64,000 nt of DNA from Pseudomonas sp. UBA4617 (GCF_002386445.1 NZ_DGIR01000039.1:239190-303189), one strand, 5' to 3'. Positions 44,533 through 54,208 are shown, numbered from the stretch's first letter. Numbers and translations are program-made. The notes: generated by a model not told the origin, from the sequence alone.

Positions 44533-47274
44533 TCAGCCGGCGATCAGCTGACGCAACACATAATGCAGGATTCCCCCTGCCTTGAAGTACTCCACCTCGT
44601 TCAAAGTGTCGATGCGGCAAAGCACTTCGATCTGCTCCTGCTGCCCATCCTCGCGGATGATGCGCAGGGACAGGTTCATGCCTGGGTGGAGTTCCGCGCC
44701 GGTCAGGCCCAGGACATCGATCTGTTCCTTGCCGGTCAGCCCCAGTTGCTTGCGGTTGTGCCCGGCCTTGAACTGCAGCGGCAGCACCCCCATGCCCACC
44801 AGGTTGGAACGGTGAATGCGTTCGAAGCTTTCTGCGAGCACCGCCTTGACGCCCAGCAGGTTGGTGCCCTTGGCCGCCCAGTCGCGGCTTGAACCGGTGC
44901 CGTATTCCTGCCCGGCAATCACTACCAGCGGAGTGCCGGCTTGCTGGTAGCGCATGGCGGCGTCGTAGATCGGCAATTTCTCGCCAGTGGGCACGTGCAG
45001 GGTGATGCCACCTTCTTCGCCCGGCAGCATTTCGTTGCGGATACGGATGTTGGCGAAGGTGCCCCGCATCATCACTTCATGGTTGCCACGCCGCGAGCCG
45101 TAGGAGTTGAAATCGCGTGGTTCCACGCCCTGTTCACGCAGGTAGCGCCCGGCCGGGCTGTCGGCCTTGATATTGCCGGCCGGGGAAATGTGGTCGGTGG
45201 TCACCGAGTCGCCCAGCAGCGCCAGTATTCTTGCGTTCCGGATATCCGTGAGCTGCGGTGGTGGCCCGCCGATGCCATCGAAGAACGGGGGATGCTGGAT
45301 GTAGGTGGAGTCAGCCTGCCACGCGTAGGTGGCTGCCTGAGGTACTTCGATGGCCTGCCACTGCGCATCGCCAGCGAACACTTCGGCGTATTCCTTGTGG
45401 AACATCGCCGTATCGACCTTGGCCACGGCCGCGGCGATTTCCTGCTGGCTGGGCCAGATGTCGCGCAAGTACACCGGCTGGCCGTCGTTGCCGGTCCCCA
45501 GCGGGTCGCTGGTCAGGTCCAGGCGCACGGTGCCGGCCAGGGCATAGGCCACCACCAGCGGCGGCGAGGCCAGCCAGTTGGTCTTCACCAGCGGGTGCAC
45601 GCGGCCTTCGAAGTTGCGGTTCCCCGACAATACCGAGGCTACGGTGAGGTCGGCGCTGCCAATGGCCTTTTCGATCGCGTCATCCAGCGGGCCAGAGTTG
45701 CCGATGCAGGTGGTGCAACCATAGCCGACCAGGTCGAACCCCAGTTGGTCGAGGTAGGTGTCGAGCCCGGCGGCCTTGAAGTAGTCGGTGACTACCTTGG
45801 AACCCGGCGCCAGCGAACTCTTGACCCAAGGTTGGCGCTGCAGGCCTTTCTCCAGGGCCTTTTTCGCCACCAGCCCGGCGGCCATCATCACGCTGGGGTT
45901 GGAGGTGTTGGTGCAGGAGGTGATCGCAGCGATCACCACCGCGCCATCGCGCAGGGTATGGGTCTGGCCTTGATGGCTGTAGTCGATTTCTCCGGCCTGG
46001 TCGGCGTTGCCCACCGCCACGCCGCCGCCACCTTCGCTTTCCAGACGGCCGACTTCCTTGGCAAGGGGTTTGGGCTGCAGTTCGATAAAGTGGTCGAAGG
46101 CCTGGCGGACCTGGCCCAGGGCCACTCGGTCCTGCGGCCGCTTGGGCCCGGCCAGGCTGGCCTCCACCTCGTGCATGTCCAGCGCCAGGCTGTCGCTGAA
46201 CAGCGGCTCCTGCCCCGGCAGCCGCCACAAGCCCTGGGCTTTGCAGTAGTGCTCGACCAGTTGCACGGTCGCCTCGGGGCGGCCGGACAGGCGCAGGTAG
46301 TCCAGGGTTACCTGGTCGACCGGGAAGAAGCCGCAGGTGGCACCGTATTCCGGGGCCATGTTGGCGATGGTCGCGCGGTCGGCCAAGGGCAGCTCGGCCA
46401 GGCCATCGCCATAGAATTCGACGAACTTGCCGACCACACCCTTCTTGCGCAGCATCTGCGTCACCGTCAGCACCAGGTCGGTGGCGGTGATGCCTTCGCG
46501 CAGCTTGCCGGTCAGCTTGAAGCCGATCACTTCCGGGATCAGCATTGATACCGGCTGGCCGAGCATGGCCGCTTCCGCTTCGATGCCGCCCACGCCCCAG
46601 CCAAGCACGCCCAGGCCATTGATCATGGTGGTATGTGAATCAGTGCCGACCAAGGTGTCCGGGAAGGCGTAGGTGCGGCCATCGGCCTCACGGGTCCAGA
46701 CGGTGCGGCCCAGGTATTCCAGGTTGACCTGGTGGCAGATCCCGGTGCCTGGCGGTACCACGCTGAAGTTGTCGAAGGCGCTCTGGCCCCAGCGCAGGAA
46801 CGCATAGCGTTCACCATTGCGCTGCATTTCGATGTCGACGTTCTCGCTGAAGGCCTGTGGCGTGCCGTAGCGGTCGACCATCACTGAGTGGTCGATCACC
46901 AGGTCCACCGGTGACAGCGGGTTGATCCGCTGCGGATCGCCACCGGCCTTGGCCATGGCGGCGCGCATGGCGGCCAGGTCGACCACGGCCGGCACGCCGG
47001 TGAAGTCCTGCATCAGTACCCGCGCCGGGCGGTACTGGATCTCGCGGTCGGAACGCCGCTCGCCCAGCCATTGGGCAAGGGCACGCAGGTCGTCGCCAGT
47101 GACAGTCTTGCCGTCCTCCCAGCGCAGCAGGTTTTCCAGCAGCACCTTCAGCGACATCGGCAGGCGCTGCAGGTCGCCCAGCTGTCGGGCGGCTTCGGGA
47201 AGGCTGAAGTAGTGGTAGGTCTGGTCACCCACCGTGAGGGGCTTGAGGGTGTTCAGGCTATCGAGCGAGGGCAT
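44533..47274 (-). CDS. acnA: Aconitate hydratase A
   Basis: 913-residue [4Fe-4S] aconitase of the IRP/AcnA type that isomerises citrate and isocitrate in the TCA cycle. Cluster cysteines: ITSCTNTSNPSV and YGCTTCIGNSGP. Active-site signatures: LVGTDSHTTMINGLGVLGWG, GSGNRNFEGRVHP-like LSGNRNFEGRVHP, and the C-terminal swivel domain with GQEYGTGSSRDWAAKG. ATG 47274 has AGGAG seven bases upstream; the in-frame TTG 47280 does not. It is divergent from rlmM. Confidence 0.97.
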   Translation of the reverse strand: MPSLDSLNTLKPLTVGDQTYHYFSLPEAARQLGDLQRLPMSLKVLLENLLRWEDGKTVTGDDLRALAQWLGERRSDREIQYRPARVLMQDFTGVPAVVDLAAMRAAMAKAGGDPQRINPLSPVDLVIDHSVMVDRYGTPQAFSENVDIEMQRNGERYAFLRWGQSAFDNFSVVPPGTGICHQVNLEYLGRTVWTREADGRTYAFPDTLVGTDSHTTMINGLGVLGWGVGGIEAEAAMLGQPVSMLIPEVIGFKLTGKLREGITATDLVLTVTQMLRKKGVVGKFVEFYGDGLAELPLADRATIANMAPEYGATCGFFPVDQVTLDYLRLSGRPEATVQLVEHYCKAQGLWRLPGQEPLFSDSLALDMHEVEASLAGPKRPQDRVALGQVRQAFDHFIELQPKPLAKEVGRLESEGGGGVAVGNADQAGEIDYSHQGQTHTLRDGAVVIAAITSCTNTSNPSVMMAAGLVAKKALEKGLQRQPWVKSSLAPGSKVVTDYFKAAGLDTYLDQLGFDLVGYGCTTCIGNSGPLDDAIEKAIGSADLTVASVLSGNRNFEGRVHPLVKTNWLASPPLVVAYALAGTVRLDLTSDPLGTGNDGQPVYLRDIWPSQQEIAAAVAKVDTAMFHKEYAEVFAGDAQWQAIEVPQAATYAWQADSTYIQHPPFFDGIGGPPPQLTDIRNARILALLGDSVTTDHISPAGNIKADSPAGRYLREQGVEPRDFNSYGSRRGNHEVMMRGTFANIRIRNEMLPGEEGGITLHVPTGEKLPIYDAAMRYQQAGTPLVVIAGQEYGTGSSRDWAAKGTNLLGVKAVLAESFERIHRSNLVGMGVLPLQFKAGHNRKQLGLTGKEQIDVLGLTGAELHPGMNLSLRIIREDGQQEQIEVLCRIDTLNEVEYFKAGGILHYVLRQLIAG

Positions 47275-47366
47275 TGCCAACTCCTTCTGCGCCGGTGGCC
47301 GGCAATGGCTCAGGCCTGCCGGGGCACCGCTCTGTGTCGGCCCGCACGCTGCGGACCTGGCTGAAA

Positions 47367-47398
47367 GGTCAGGTTAGACCGCTTTGCGCCACCTGACC
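47367..47398. repeat. Inverted repeat GGTCAGGT/ACCTGACC between acnA and rlmM
   Basis: Eight-bp perfect arms at 47367-47374 and 47391-47398, extended by AA/TT-type flanks, with a 16-base spacer, in the middle of the 222-base divergent promoter region. A dimeric regulator site for acnA is possible. Confidence 0.3.
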
Positions 47399-47496
47399 CT
47401 TTTCTGGACCGGCGGGGCGTGTCGCAGGTTCCAATCTTCCTTTATCATCGCCGCCCTGCCGGCGCCTGTGGCGCGCCCGCCGTAGTGGAGTGAGAG

Positions 47497-48561
47497 ATGA
47501 ATACCCTGTTCATGCATTGCCGGCCCGGTTTCGAGGGCGAGGTCTGCGCCGAAATCAGCGAACATGCCGCCCGCCTGGGCATCGCCGGTTATGCCAAAGG
47601 CAAGCCGCACAGTGCCAGTGCCGAGTTTGTCTGCAGCGAGGAGGGTGGTGGCGAGCGTCTGATGGGGGAACTGCGCTTCAACCAGCTGATTTTCCCTCGG
47701 CAATGGGCCCGTGGCGGTTATGTCGAGCTGCCGGAAAGCGACCGCATTTCTGTGCTGCAGGCGTACCTGGCCGGGTTTCCGGTGTTCGGCAGCCTGTGGC
47801 TGGAAGTGCTGGACAGCAACGACGGCAAGGAGTTGTCGACCTTCTGCCGCAAATTCGAGGTGCCACTGCGCAAGGCGCTGGAAAACTCTGGTCAGCTGGT
47901 CGACGACGCCAGCCGTCCACGCCTGCTGCTTACCTTCCTCAGCGGCCGCCGCGTGTTCGCCGGCGTCGCCCCGGCCAATAACAGCGCGCTGTGGCCGATG
48001 GGCATCCCGCGCCTGAAATTTCCCCGCGAGGCGCCCAGCCGCTCGACCCTCAAGCTGGAAGAAGCCTGGCACCAGTTCATTCCCCGTGAACAATGGGCGC
48101 AGCGCCTGGGTGATGACATGACCGGTGTCGACCTGGGGGCATCGCCGGGTGGCTGGACCTATCAACTGGTGCGTCGGGGCATGCTGGTGACGGCCATCGA
48201 CAATGGGCCGATGGCGGAAAGCCTGATGGATACCGGGCTGGTCCAGCACCTGATGGCTGATGGTTTCAGCTGGCAGCCGAAGCAGCCGGTGGACTGGATG
48301 GTGTGTGACATTGTCGAGAAGCCGGCGCGCACCACCTCGCTGATCGAAACCTGGCTGGGCGAGGGGCTGTGCCGCGAAGCGGTGGTCAACCTGAAATTGC
48401 CCATGAAACAGCGCTATGCCGAGGTACGCCGGTTGCTCGAGCGCATGGAGGCGACATTCAAGGCGCGCAAGGTCAAGGTATCGATCGCCTGCAAGCAGCT
48501 GTATCACGACCGTGAGGAAGTGACCTGCCATCTGCGCCGGCTTGATCCGAAACCACGCTGA
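47497..48561 (+). CDS. rlmM: 23S rRNA C2498 2'-O-methyltransferase
   Basis: 354-residue RlmM (YgdE). N-terminal THUMP-like domain (MNTLFMHCRPGFEGEV) and C-terminal Rossmann methyltransferase with the SAM loop GVDLGASPGGWTYQLV. The K-D-K-E tetrad is visible in part: FPREAPSRSTLKLEEAW, VDWMVCDIVEKP and VNLKLPMK. GGAG lies nine bases before the ATG. It is followed in the same direction by tusA and pdxB with short gaps. Confidence 0.95.
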   Translation: MNTLFMHCRPGFEGEVCAEISEHAARLGIAGYAKGKPHSASAEFVCSEEGGGERLMGELRFNQLIFPRQWARGGYVELPESDRISVLQAYLAGFPVFGSLWLEVLDSNDGKELSTFCRKFEVPLRKALENSGQLVDDASRPRLLLTFLSGRRVFAGVAPANNSALWPMGIPRLKFPREAPSRSTLKLEEAWHQFIPREQWAQRLGDDMTGVDLGASPGGWTYQLVRRGMLVTAIDNGPMAESLMDTGLVQHLMADGFSWQPKQPVDWMVCDIVEKPARTTSLIETWLGEGLCREAVVNLKLPMKQRYAEVRRLLERMEATFKARKVKVSIACKQLYHDREEVTCHLRRLDPKPR

Positions 48562-48638
48562 TTGGCGGGGCCGCCCAGCGGCCCCTTGGTTCAGGCGGTA
48601 CTATGCGCGACAATGGCGCATCACTTGCGGAGCCTTCC

Positions 48639-48881
48639 ATGACCGAATTCACCCCCGACGCCATCCTCGACGCCACCGGCCTGAATTGCCCGGAACCGGT
48701 GATGATGCTGCACCAGCACGTCCGTGACCTCGCCGCTGGCGGCCTGCTCAAAGTCATCGCCACCGACCCCTCGACCCGTCGCGACATCCCCAAGTTCTGC
48801 AACTTCCTCGGTCACGAACTGCTGCAGCAGCAGGAGAACGCCGGCACCTTCCTGTACTGGATCCGCAAGAAAGCCGACTGA
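48639..48881 (+). CDS. tusA: Sulfur carrier protein TusA
   Basis: 80-residue TusA, a sulfur-relay protein for tRNA thiolation and cofactor synthesis. The sulfur-accepting cysteine is in ATGLNCPEPVMML; the C-terminal GHELLQQQENAGTFLYWIRKK completes the two-layer fold. GGAG precedes ATG 48639; the longer frame from 48603 lacks a ribosome binding site. Confidence 0.94.
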   Translation: MTEFTPDAILDATGLNCPEPVMMLHQHVRDLAAGGLLKVIATDPSTRRDIPKFCNFLGHELLQQQENAGTFLYWIRKKAD

Positions 48882-48941
48882 AGCGCTCTGGAACACGCCC
48901 GGCGTTGCGCCTACACTGCGTTCCCCAGACAGGAGAGCGCC

Positions 48942-50084
48942 ATGCTGATAGTTGCCGACGAGAACATTCCGCTGCTCGATGCCTTTTTCCAGGGTTTCGG
49001 TGAAATTCGCCGTTACCCTGGCAGAAGCCTAGATGCCGCCAGCGTCAGGGACGCCGACATTCTGCTGGTGCGCTCGGTGACCAAGGTCGACCGCCAACTG
49101 CTCGAAGGTAGCCGCGTGCGCTTTGTCGGCACTTGCACCATCGGCACCGACCATTTGGACCTGGACTACTTTGCCGAGGCCGGTATCCGCTGGAGCAGCG
49201 CCCCGGGGTGCAACGCCCGGGGTGTGGTGGATTACGTGCTGGGCAGTCTGCTGACCCTGGCCGAGCTGGATGGCGTGGCGCTGCCCGAGCGGGTGTATGG
49301 CGTGGTGGGCGCCGGTGAGGTGGGGGGGCGCCTGGTTCGGGTACTGCACGGCCTGGGCTGGAAGGTGCTGGTGTGCGACCCATTGCGCCAGGCCGCCGAG
49401 GGCGGCGATTACGTCAGCCTCGATACTCTCCTGCAGCAATGCGATGTGATCAGCCTGCATACCCCGTTGCAGCGTGGCGGCGAGCACCCGACCTGGCACT
49501 TGCTGGGCCAGGCGCAACTGGCACGTCTGCGCCCGGGCGCCTGGTTGATCAACGCCAGCCGCGGCTCGGTGGTGGACAACCACGCGCTGCGCGAACTGCT
49601 GCTCGAGCGTGAAGACGTGCATGCGGTGCTGGACGTGTGGGAGGGCGAGCCGCAGGTCGACCTGCAACTGGCCGACCTCTGCACGCTGGCCTCGCCGCAC
49701 ATTGCCGGCTATAGCCTCGACGGTCGTCAGCGGGGCACGGCGCAGATCTATCAGGCGTTGTGCCGCTTCCTGGGCGTGGAGGAACAGGTGCAACTGAGCG
49801 ACCTGCTGCCACGCCCGCCGCTGGCCCAGATCGAGCTGGATGCCGATGCCGACCCGGCCTGGGCTTTGGCCACCCTGTGTCGCGCCTTGTACGACCCGCG
49901 CCGTGACGATGCCGACTTCCGCCGCAGCCTCAGCGACGACCCGCAGCAACAGCGCGCGGCATTCGACCAGTTGCGCAAGCAGTACCCACCGCGTCGCGAA
50001 ATCGAAGGGCTGGCGGTGCGCTTGCGCGGTGAGTCGCCGCAGTTAGCGCAGCTGGTGAGTGCCCTGGGTGGGGTGCTGGTCTGA
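48942..50084 (+). CDS. pdxB: Erythronate-4-phosphate dehydrogenase
   Basis: 380-residue NAD-dependent D-2-hydroxyacid dehydrogenase, second step of DXP-dependent pyridoxal phosphate synthesis. Motifs: GCNARGVVDYVLGSLL, dinucleotide loop VYGVVGAGEVGGRLVRV, INASRGSVVDN and the catalytic region LASPHIAGYSLDGRQRGT with the family-specific C-terminal dimerisation domain after residue 285. AGGAGAG precedes the ATG. Located 60 bases after tusA. Confidence 0.96.
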   Translation: MLIVADENIPLLDAFFQGFGEIRRYPGRSLDAASVRDADILLVRSVTKVDRQLLEGSRVRFVGTCTIGTDHLDLDYFAEAGIRWSSAPGCNARGVVDYVLGSLLTLAELDGVALPERVYGVVGAGEVGGRLVRVLHGLGWKVLVCDPLRQAAEGGDYVSLDTLLQQCDVISLHTPLQRGGEHPTWHLLGQAQLARLRPGAWLINASRGSVVDNHALRELLLEREDVHAVLDVWEGEPQVDLQLADLCTLASPHIAGYSLDGRQRGTAQIYQALCRFLGVEEQVQLSDLLPRPPLAQIELDADADPAWALATLCRALYDPRRDDADFRRSLSDDPQQQRAAFDQLRKQYPPRREIEGLAVRLRGESPQLAQLVSALGGVLV

Positions 50085-50121
50085 CAGCCTGTTGAACGCT
50101 GCCCCTGCCCTCACTACCTGT

Positions 50122-50166
50122 GCGGTCGCTGTGGGCGCCGGTTCACACGCGAAGAGGCCGGTGCAG
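50122..50166. repeat. REP element
   Basis: Contains ACACGCGAAGAGGCCGGTGC (50145-50164), identical over 20 bases to the copy at 63553-63572. It is the reverse of the P. putida REP core CCGGCCTCTTCGCG. It lies between convergent genes. Confidence 0.75.
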
Positions 50167-50177
50167 GATTCAGCCCA

Positions 50178-50203
50178 ATAAAAACCCGGCGCAAGCGCCG
50201 GGT
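50178..50203 (-). terminator. Terminator after the small 57-residue gene
   Basis: ACCCGGCGC (50184-50192) / GCGCCGGGT (50195-50203); the minus strand continues with TTTTT. It lies 17 bases after the stop of the small gene. Confidence 0.85.
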
Positions 50204-50219
50204 CACAGGGATTCGCCGA

Positions 50220-50393
50220 TCAACCCTTGCGTACGCGCTCGCCCCGGCTTTCCTCCAGGGCCTTGCAGGCCTGCTGGATCATCTGCTCGGTGATCGGTAC
50301 TTCGCGCCCCTGGGCGTCGATGATCGAGCCGCACACCTGCGCTGGCGGGGTGGGCCGGGGCTTCTGATTGTCGCTGCCATGCTGCAAGCTCAT
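50220..50393 (-). CDS. Conserved hypothetical small protein, 57 residues
   Basis: MSLQHGSDNQKPRPTPPAQ then VCGSIIDAQGREVPITEQM and a basic helical tail (ACKALEESRGERVRKG). The start is fixed by AAGGAGG seven bases before ATG 50393, the best Shine-Dalgarno sequence in the window, and a terminator follows, so it is a genuine and probably well-expressed gene. The PA-type motif 'DAQGREVPITEQMI' looks like a short conserved domain, but I cannot name it. Confidence 0.8.
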   Translation of the reverse strand: MSLQHGSDNQKPRPTPPAQVCGSIIDAQGREVPITEQMIQQACKALEESRGERVRKG

Positions 50394-50605
50394 GTAGTGC
50401 CTCCTTATCAGGTTCAAGCTCAGGTTAACCCTGCGCCGTGACTGGCCTGTGACTCCAAGCGCAGCGCCACGGCAAAGACAGTCCAACAGAAACGGCGGTA
50501 AAGCTCCAGCGCCTGGTTAGACCAATGGGCTATAGCTACCTGGCAGGGCACCCCAGAGGCCGATGAGTGGTAGGCTGCGCTTTCCCCGCCATTTTGGTCA
50601 CCGCC

Positions 50606-52369
50606 ATGCCTGAACCGGTTTCCCCGCGCCAACGCCGCGCCTTGCGCCTGGGTTGGCAGTTCCTTCGCCCCTACCGTCGCCAGGTGCTGCTGGCGCTGCT
50701 TGCCCTGGTGATCACCGCAGCCATTACCCTGTACATGGGGCAAGGCATCCGCCTGTTGGTCGACCAGGGTTTCATGACCCGCTCCGTGCACCAGCTCAAC
50801 CAGACCATCGGCCTGTTCCTGTTGTTGGTGCTGGCCCTGGCCGTGGGCACCTTCAGCCGCTTCTACCTGGTGTCATGGATCGGCGAGCGTTGCGTGGCTG
50901 ACATCCGCCGGGCCGTGTTCGACCACCTGCTCGGCTTGCACCCCGGGTTTTTCGAAGACAACCGCAGCTCGGAAATCCAGTCGCGGCTGACCGCCGACAC
51001 CACGTTGCTGCAGTCGGTGATCGGTTCATCGCTGTCGATGTTCCTGCGCAACGCGCTGATGGTCGTCGGCGGCGTGGTATTGCTGTTTATCACCAACGCC
51101 AAGCTCACCAGCATCGTGGTCGTGGCCCTGCCGCTGGTGCTGGCGCCGATCCTGCTGTTTGGCCGACGGGTCCGCCGCCTGTCGCGGCAGAGCCAGGACC
51201 GCGTGGCCGACGTTGGCAGCTACGTGGCCGAGACCCTCGGGCAGATCAAGACCGTGCAGGCCTACAACCACCAGGCGCATGACCGCAGGCTGTTCGCCAG
51301 TACGGTGGAGGCGGCGTTCGCCGTGGCCCGGCAACGCATCGCCCAGCGTGCCTGGCTGATCACCCTGGTGATCGTCCTGGTACTGGGCGCGATGGGAGTG
51401 ATGCTGTGGGTAGGCGGCATGGACGTGATCGCTGGGCGTATTTCCGCGGGCGAACTGGCCGCCTTCGTGTTCTACAGCCTGGTCGTCGGCAGTGCCTTCG
51501 GCACCCTCAGCGAAGTGATCGGCGAACTGCAGCGGGCGGCGGGCGCAGCCGAGCGCATCGCCGAACTGCTGGCGGCCAGCTCTGCGATCCTCGCGCCCAG
51601 CAAGGCACGTGTGCTGCCGCAGCAACGGGCCAGTGGCCGTATCGAGCTGCAGGAGCTGGTGTTCGCCTATCCGTCACGGCCATCGATCGCGGCTATCGAT
51701 GGCCTCAGCCTGACCATCGAGCCGGGGCAGACCGTGGCGCTGGTCGGGCCCTCGGGGGCAGGCAAGTCGACCTTGTTCGACCTGTTGCTGCGCTTCTACG
51801 ACCCCCAGCAAGGGCGCATCCTGCTCGACGGCGAGGCGATTACCGAACTGGACCCCGATCAACTGCGCCGGCAGTTCGCCCTGGTGGCACAAAACCCCTC
51901 GCTGTTTCGTGGCACGGTCGAGGCCAATATCCGCTATGGGCGGCCAGAGGCCACCCTGGCCGAGGTCGAGGCAGCGGCCCGCGGTGCCCATGCCGATGCC
52001 TTCATCCGGCAACTGCCGCAGGGTTATCAGACCCCATTGGGCGAGGGTGGCATCGGCCTGTCTGGCGGGCAGCGGCAGCGCCTGGCCATCGCCCGGGCGT
52101 TGCTGGTCGATGCGCCGATCCTGTTACTGGACGAAGCCACCAGCGCCCTTGACGCGCAAAGTGAATACTTGATCCAGCAGGCGCTGCCCAGCCTGATGGC
52201 CGGGCGCACCACCGTGGTGATCGCTCACCGCCTGGCCACGGTGCAACATGCCGACCGTATCGCCGTCATCGACAAGGGCAAGCTGGTGGCGGTGGGAACG
52301 CATCGCCAGTTGATCGAGCACAGCCCGCTCTATGCGCGGCTGGCGGCGTTGCAGTTCACTGCGGGCTAG
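50606..52369 (+). CDS. ABC exporter, fused membrane and ATPase domains (MsbA-like)
   Basis: 587-residue half-transporter that works as a homodimer: six-helix membrane domain (residues about 20-320) and nucleotide-binding domain with Walker A GPSGAGKST (near 381), Q-loop LVAQNPSLF, signature LSGGQRQRLAIARALL, Walker B ILLLDEATSALD and H-loop IAHRLATV. Similar to lipid or drug exporters; the substrate is not evident. ATG 50606 is preferred over the frame start 50567. It ends 73 bases before a strong terminator. Confidence 0.9.
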   Translation: MPEPVSPRQRRALRLGWQFLRPYRRQVLLALLALVITAAITLYMGQGIRLLVDQGFMTRSVHQLNQTIGLFLLLVLALAVGTFSRFYLVSWIGERCVADIRRAVFDHLLGLHPGFFEDNRSSEIQSRLTADTTLLQSVIGSSLSMFLRNALMVVGGVVLLFITNAKLTSIVVVALPLVLAPILLFGRRVRRLSRQSQDRVADVGSYVAETLGQIKTVQAYNHQAHDRRLFASTVEAAFAVARQRIAQRAWLITLVIVLVLGAMGVMLWVGGMDVIAGRISAGELAAFVFYSLVVGSAFGTLSEVIGELQRAAGAAERIAELLAASSAILAPSKARVLPQQRASGRIELQELVFAYPSRPSIAAIDGLSLTIEPGQTVALVGPSGAGKSTLFDLLLRFYDPQQGRILLDGEAITELDPDQLRRQFALVAQNPSLFRGTVEANIRYGRPEATLAEVEAAARGAHADAFIRQLPQGYQTPLGEGGIGLSGGQRQRLAIARALLVDAPILLLDEATSALDAQSEYLIQQALPSLMAGRTTVVIAHRLATVQHADRIAVIDKGKLVAVGTHRQLIEHSPLYARLAALQFTAG

Positions 52370-52381
52370 CTTGTCGTAGCC

Positions 52382-52399
52382 CTGTAACATTTCTGTAGT
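52382..52399 (+). promoter_or_regulatory. Direct repeat CTGTAAC-N4-CTGTAGT, weak Pho-box-like site
   Basis: Two CTGTA units 11 bases apart, the geometry of a PhoB box, between the ABC exporter and the terminator at 52443. It agrees at most but not all positions with CTGTCAT-N4-CTGTCAT. Transcription from here would end at that terminator, so a short RNA is one reading; chance is another. Confidence 0.2.
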
Positions 52400-52442
52400 A
52401 TTTGCCTGAGAGTATCTGCCTCGACTGTTGCGTGCTTGACCT

Positions 52443-52473
52443 GGCTGCCATTGCTTGATGGCAGCCTTTTTTT
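52443..52473 (+). terminator. Terminator after the ABC exporter
   Basis: GGCTGCCAT (52443-52451) / ATGGCAGCC (52458-52466), six-base loop, then seven T. Confidence 0.92.
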
Positions 52474-52537
52474 GGCCTGCCAGTAACCGGGGCTGCGTTG
52501 GCCGCCCCAGCCTTCCCCCTGGTTCTCGAGACCCAAG

Positions 52538-54154
52538 ATGTTGCGTAAATCGCTCAGAGTGCAAATTCTCTCGCTGCTCGGCGGCAGCCTGTTGGCCATG
52601 CTGCTGATCGCCCTGGTGTGTTTTCAGTTTCTCTCGGCCAGCGTGCGCGGCTATGCCGAGCTGGTTGACGGGCCGCTGCGGGCCTCGCAATTGATCGACG
52701 AAGCCAACCTGCAGTTCAAGATCCAGGTGCAGGAATGGAAAAACGTGTTGTTGCGTGGGCGCCAACCCGCTGACATGGACAAGTACTGGCAGCAGTTCCA
52801 GGCCCGCGAGCAGCAGGTGCAGCAACTGCTCGGGCAATTGATCGAGAGCAGCGACGCGCGCCTCAAGGCACCGTTGCAGCAACTGCGTGACAGCCACCGG
52901 CAGCTTGGCCTGGCGTATGCACAGGGCCGCCAGGCATTCCTGGCGACGGGTGGCGACCCGGTTGCCGGCGACCAGGCGGTCAAGGGGGTGGACCGTGCCG
53001 CCAGCGAGCAGATGAGCGAGCTGGTCGAGCAATTGCGCGCCGATGCCCGCCAGCGTGCCGTCAGCCTCAGTGCTGGCGCCGAACGTACGGTATGGCTGGG
53101 CCTGTTGGTGATGCTTGCCTCGGCGGTGCTGGTGGGGCTGCTCAGCTTGTGGCTGGTCAACCGCAGCCTGATCGAGCCGATTCGCCAGTTGATAGAATAT
53201 GTGGCACAGCTCAGCCAGGGCCGCTTTGTGGCGCGGGTGGACAGCCGCCGCGAGGATGAACTGGGGCGGCTGGCGCGGGCAGCCAATACCTTGCGCGATT
53301 TCCTCGCTGATACCGTCGGCCGCCTGCAGGACAACGCCCAGGAGCTGGAAGGTGCCAGCGGCCAGTTGCGCAGCATCGCCAGCGACATGGCCCGTGGCAC
53401 CCACGACCAGTTTCAGCGCACCGATCAGGTGGCCACGGCCATGCATGAGATGTCTGCCACCGCCCAGGAGGTCGCGCGCCACGCAGCCGAGGCGGCGCGG
53501 GCAGCGGACGACGCCGACCACAGTGCACAGGCGGGCGAGCAGGTGATGCAGCAGACCATCGACATCATTGGCGTGGTCAACCGCGAAATTGCGGGCACGG
53601 CGGCGGTGATTCGCGACCTGGAGCATGACAGCACGCGCATAGGGAAAGTGCTTGAGGTGATCCGTGGCATAGCCGAACAGACCAACCTGCTGGCGCTCAA
53701 CGCCGCCATCGAGGCGGCCCGCGCCGGCGAAGCCGGCCGTGGTTTCGCCGTGGTCGCCGATGAGGTGCGCAGCCTGGCCCAGCGCACAGCGGCGTCGATC
53801 GCCGAGATTCACCAGATCATCGAAGCGGTGCAGTCCGGGGCCGTGGAAGCGGTCAAGGCCATCGAAAGCGGCCGGCAGCGCAGCGAGGAGGGCGCCGCAC
53901 AGGTGCAGCAGGCAGGCCATATGCTGCAGCGCATCACCCTGGCAGTGGAGGCCATCCGCGACATGAACCGGCAGATCGCCACGGCGGCGGAAGAACAGAC
54001 CAGCGTGGCCGAAGACATTTCGCGCAACCTGATCGAGATCACCCGCATCGCCACAGCCAACCAGGAGGCGGTACAGCATACCGAACAGGCGGGGCAGCGC
54101 CTGCATGGCTTGTCGGGACAGCTGGGCGAAGTCACCTCGCGCCTCACTGCCTGA
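52538..54154 (+). CDS. Methyl-accepting chemotaxis protein
   Basis: 538-residue chemoreceptor. Helix 1 at about 8-31, a periplasmic ligand domain of ~150 residues predicted as a four-helix bundle, helix 2 at about 184-208, HAMP (about 208-260) and the cytoplasmic hairpin with tip IAEQTNLLALNAAIEAARAG and FAVVADEVRSLAQRT (near 378-415). No C-terminal CheR-binding pentapeptide. Ligand unknown. I found no FliA promoter in the 64 bases between the upstream terminator and the ATG. Confidence 0.93.
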   Translation: MLRKSLRVQILSLLGGSLLAMLLIALVCFQFLSASVRGYAELVDGPLRASQLIDEANLQFKIQVQEWKNVLLRGRQPADMDKYWQQFQAREQQVQQLLGQLIESSDARLKAPLQQLRDSHRQLGLAYAQGRQAFLATGGDPVAGDQAVKGVDRAASEQMSELVEQLRADARQRAVSLSAGAERTVWLGLLVMLASAVLVGLLSLWLVNRSLIEPIRQLIEYVAQLSQGRFVARVDSRREDELGRLARAANTLRDFLADTVGRLQDNAQELEGASGQLRSIASDMARGTHDQFQRTDQVATAMHEMSATAQEVARHAAEAARAADDADHSAQAGEQVMQQTIDIIGVVNREIAGTAAVIRDLEHDSTRIGKVLEVIRGIAEQTNLLALNAAIEAARAGEAGRGFAVVADEVRSLAQRTAASIAEIHQIIEAVQSGAVEAVKAIESGRQRSEEGAAQVQQAGHMLQRITLAVEAIRDMNRQIATAAEEQTSVAEDISRNLIEITRIATANQEAVQHTEQAGQRLHGLSGQLGEVTSRLTA

Positions 54155-54208
54155 CGTTTCCGCCTTCATGCGGTCCTTGCCCAAGCGGGGACCGATTCTC
54201 GGACACAA

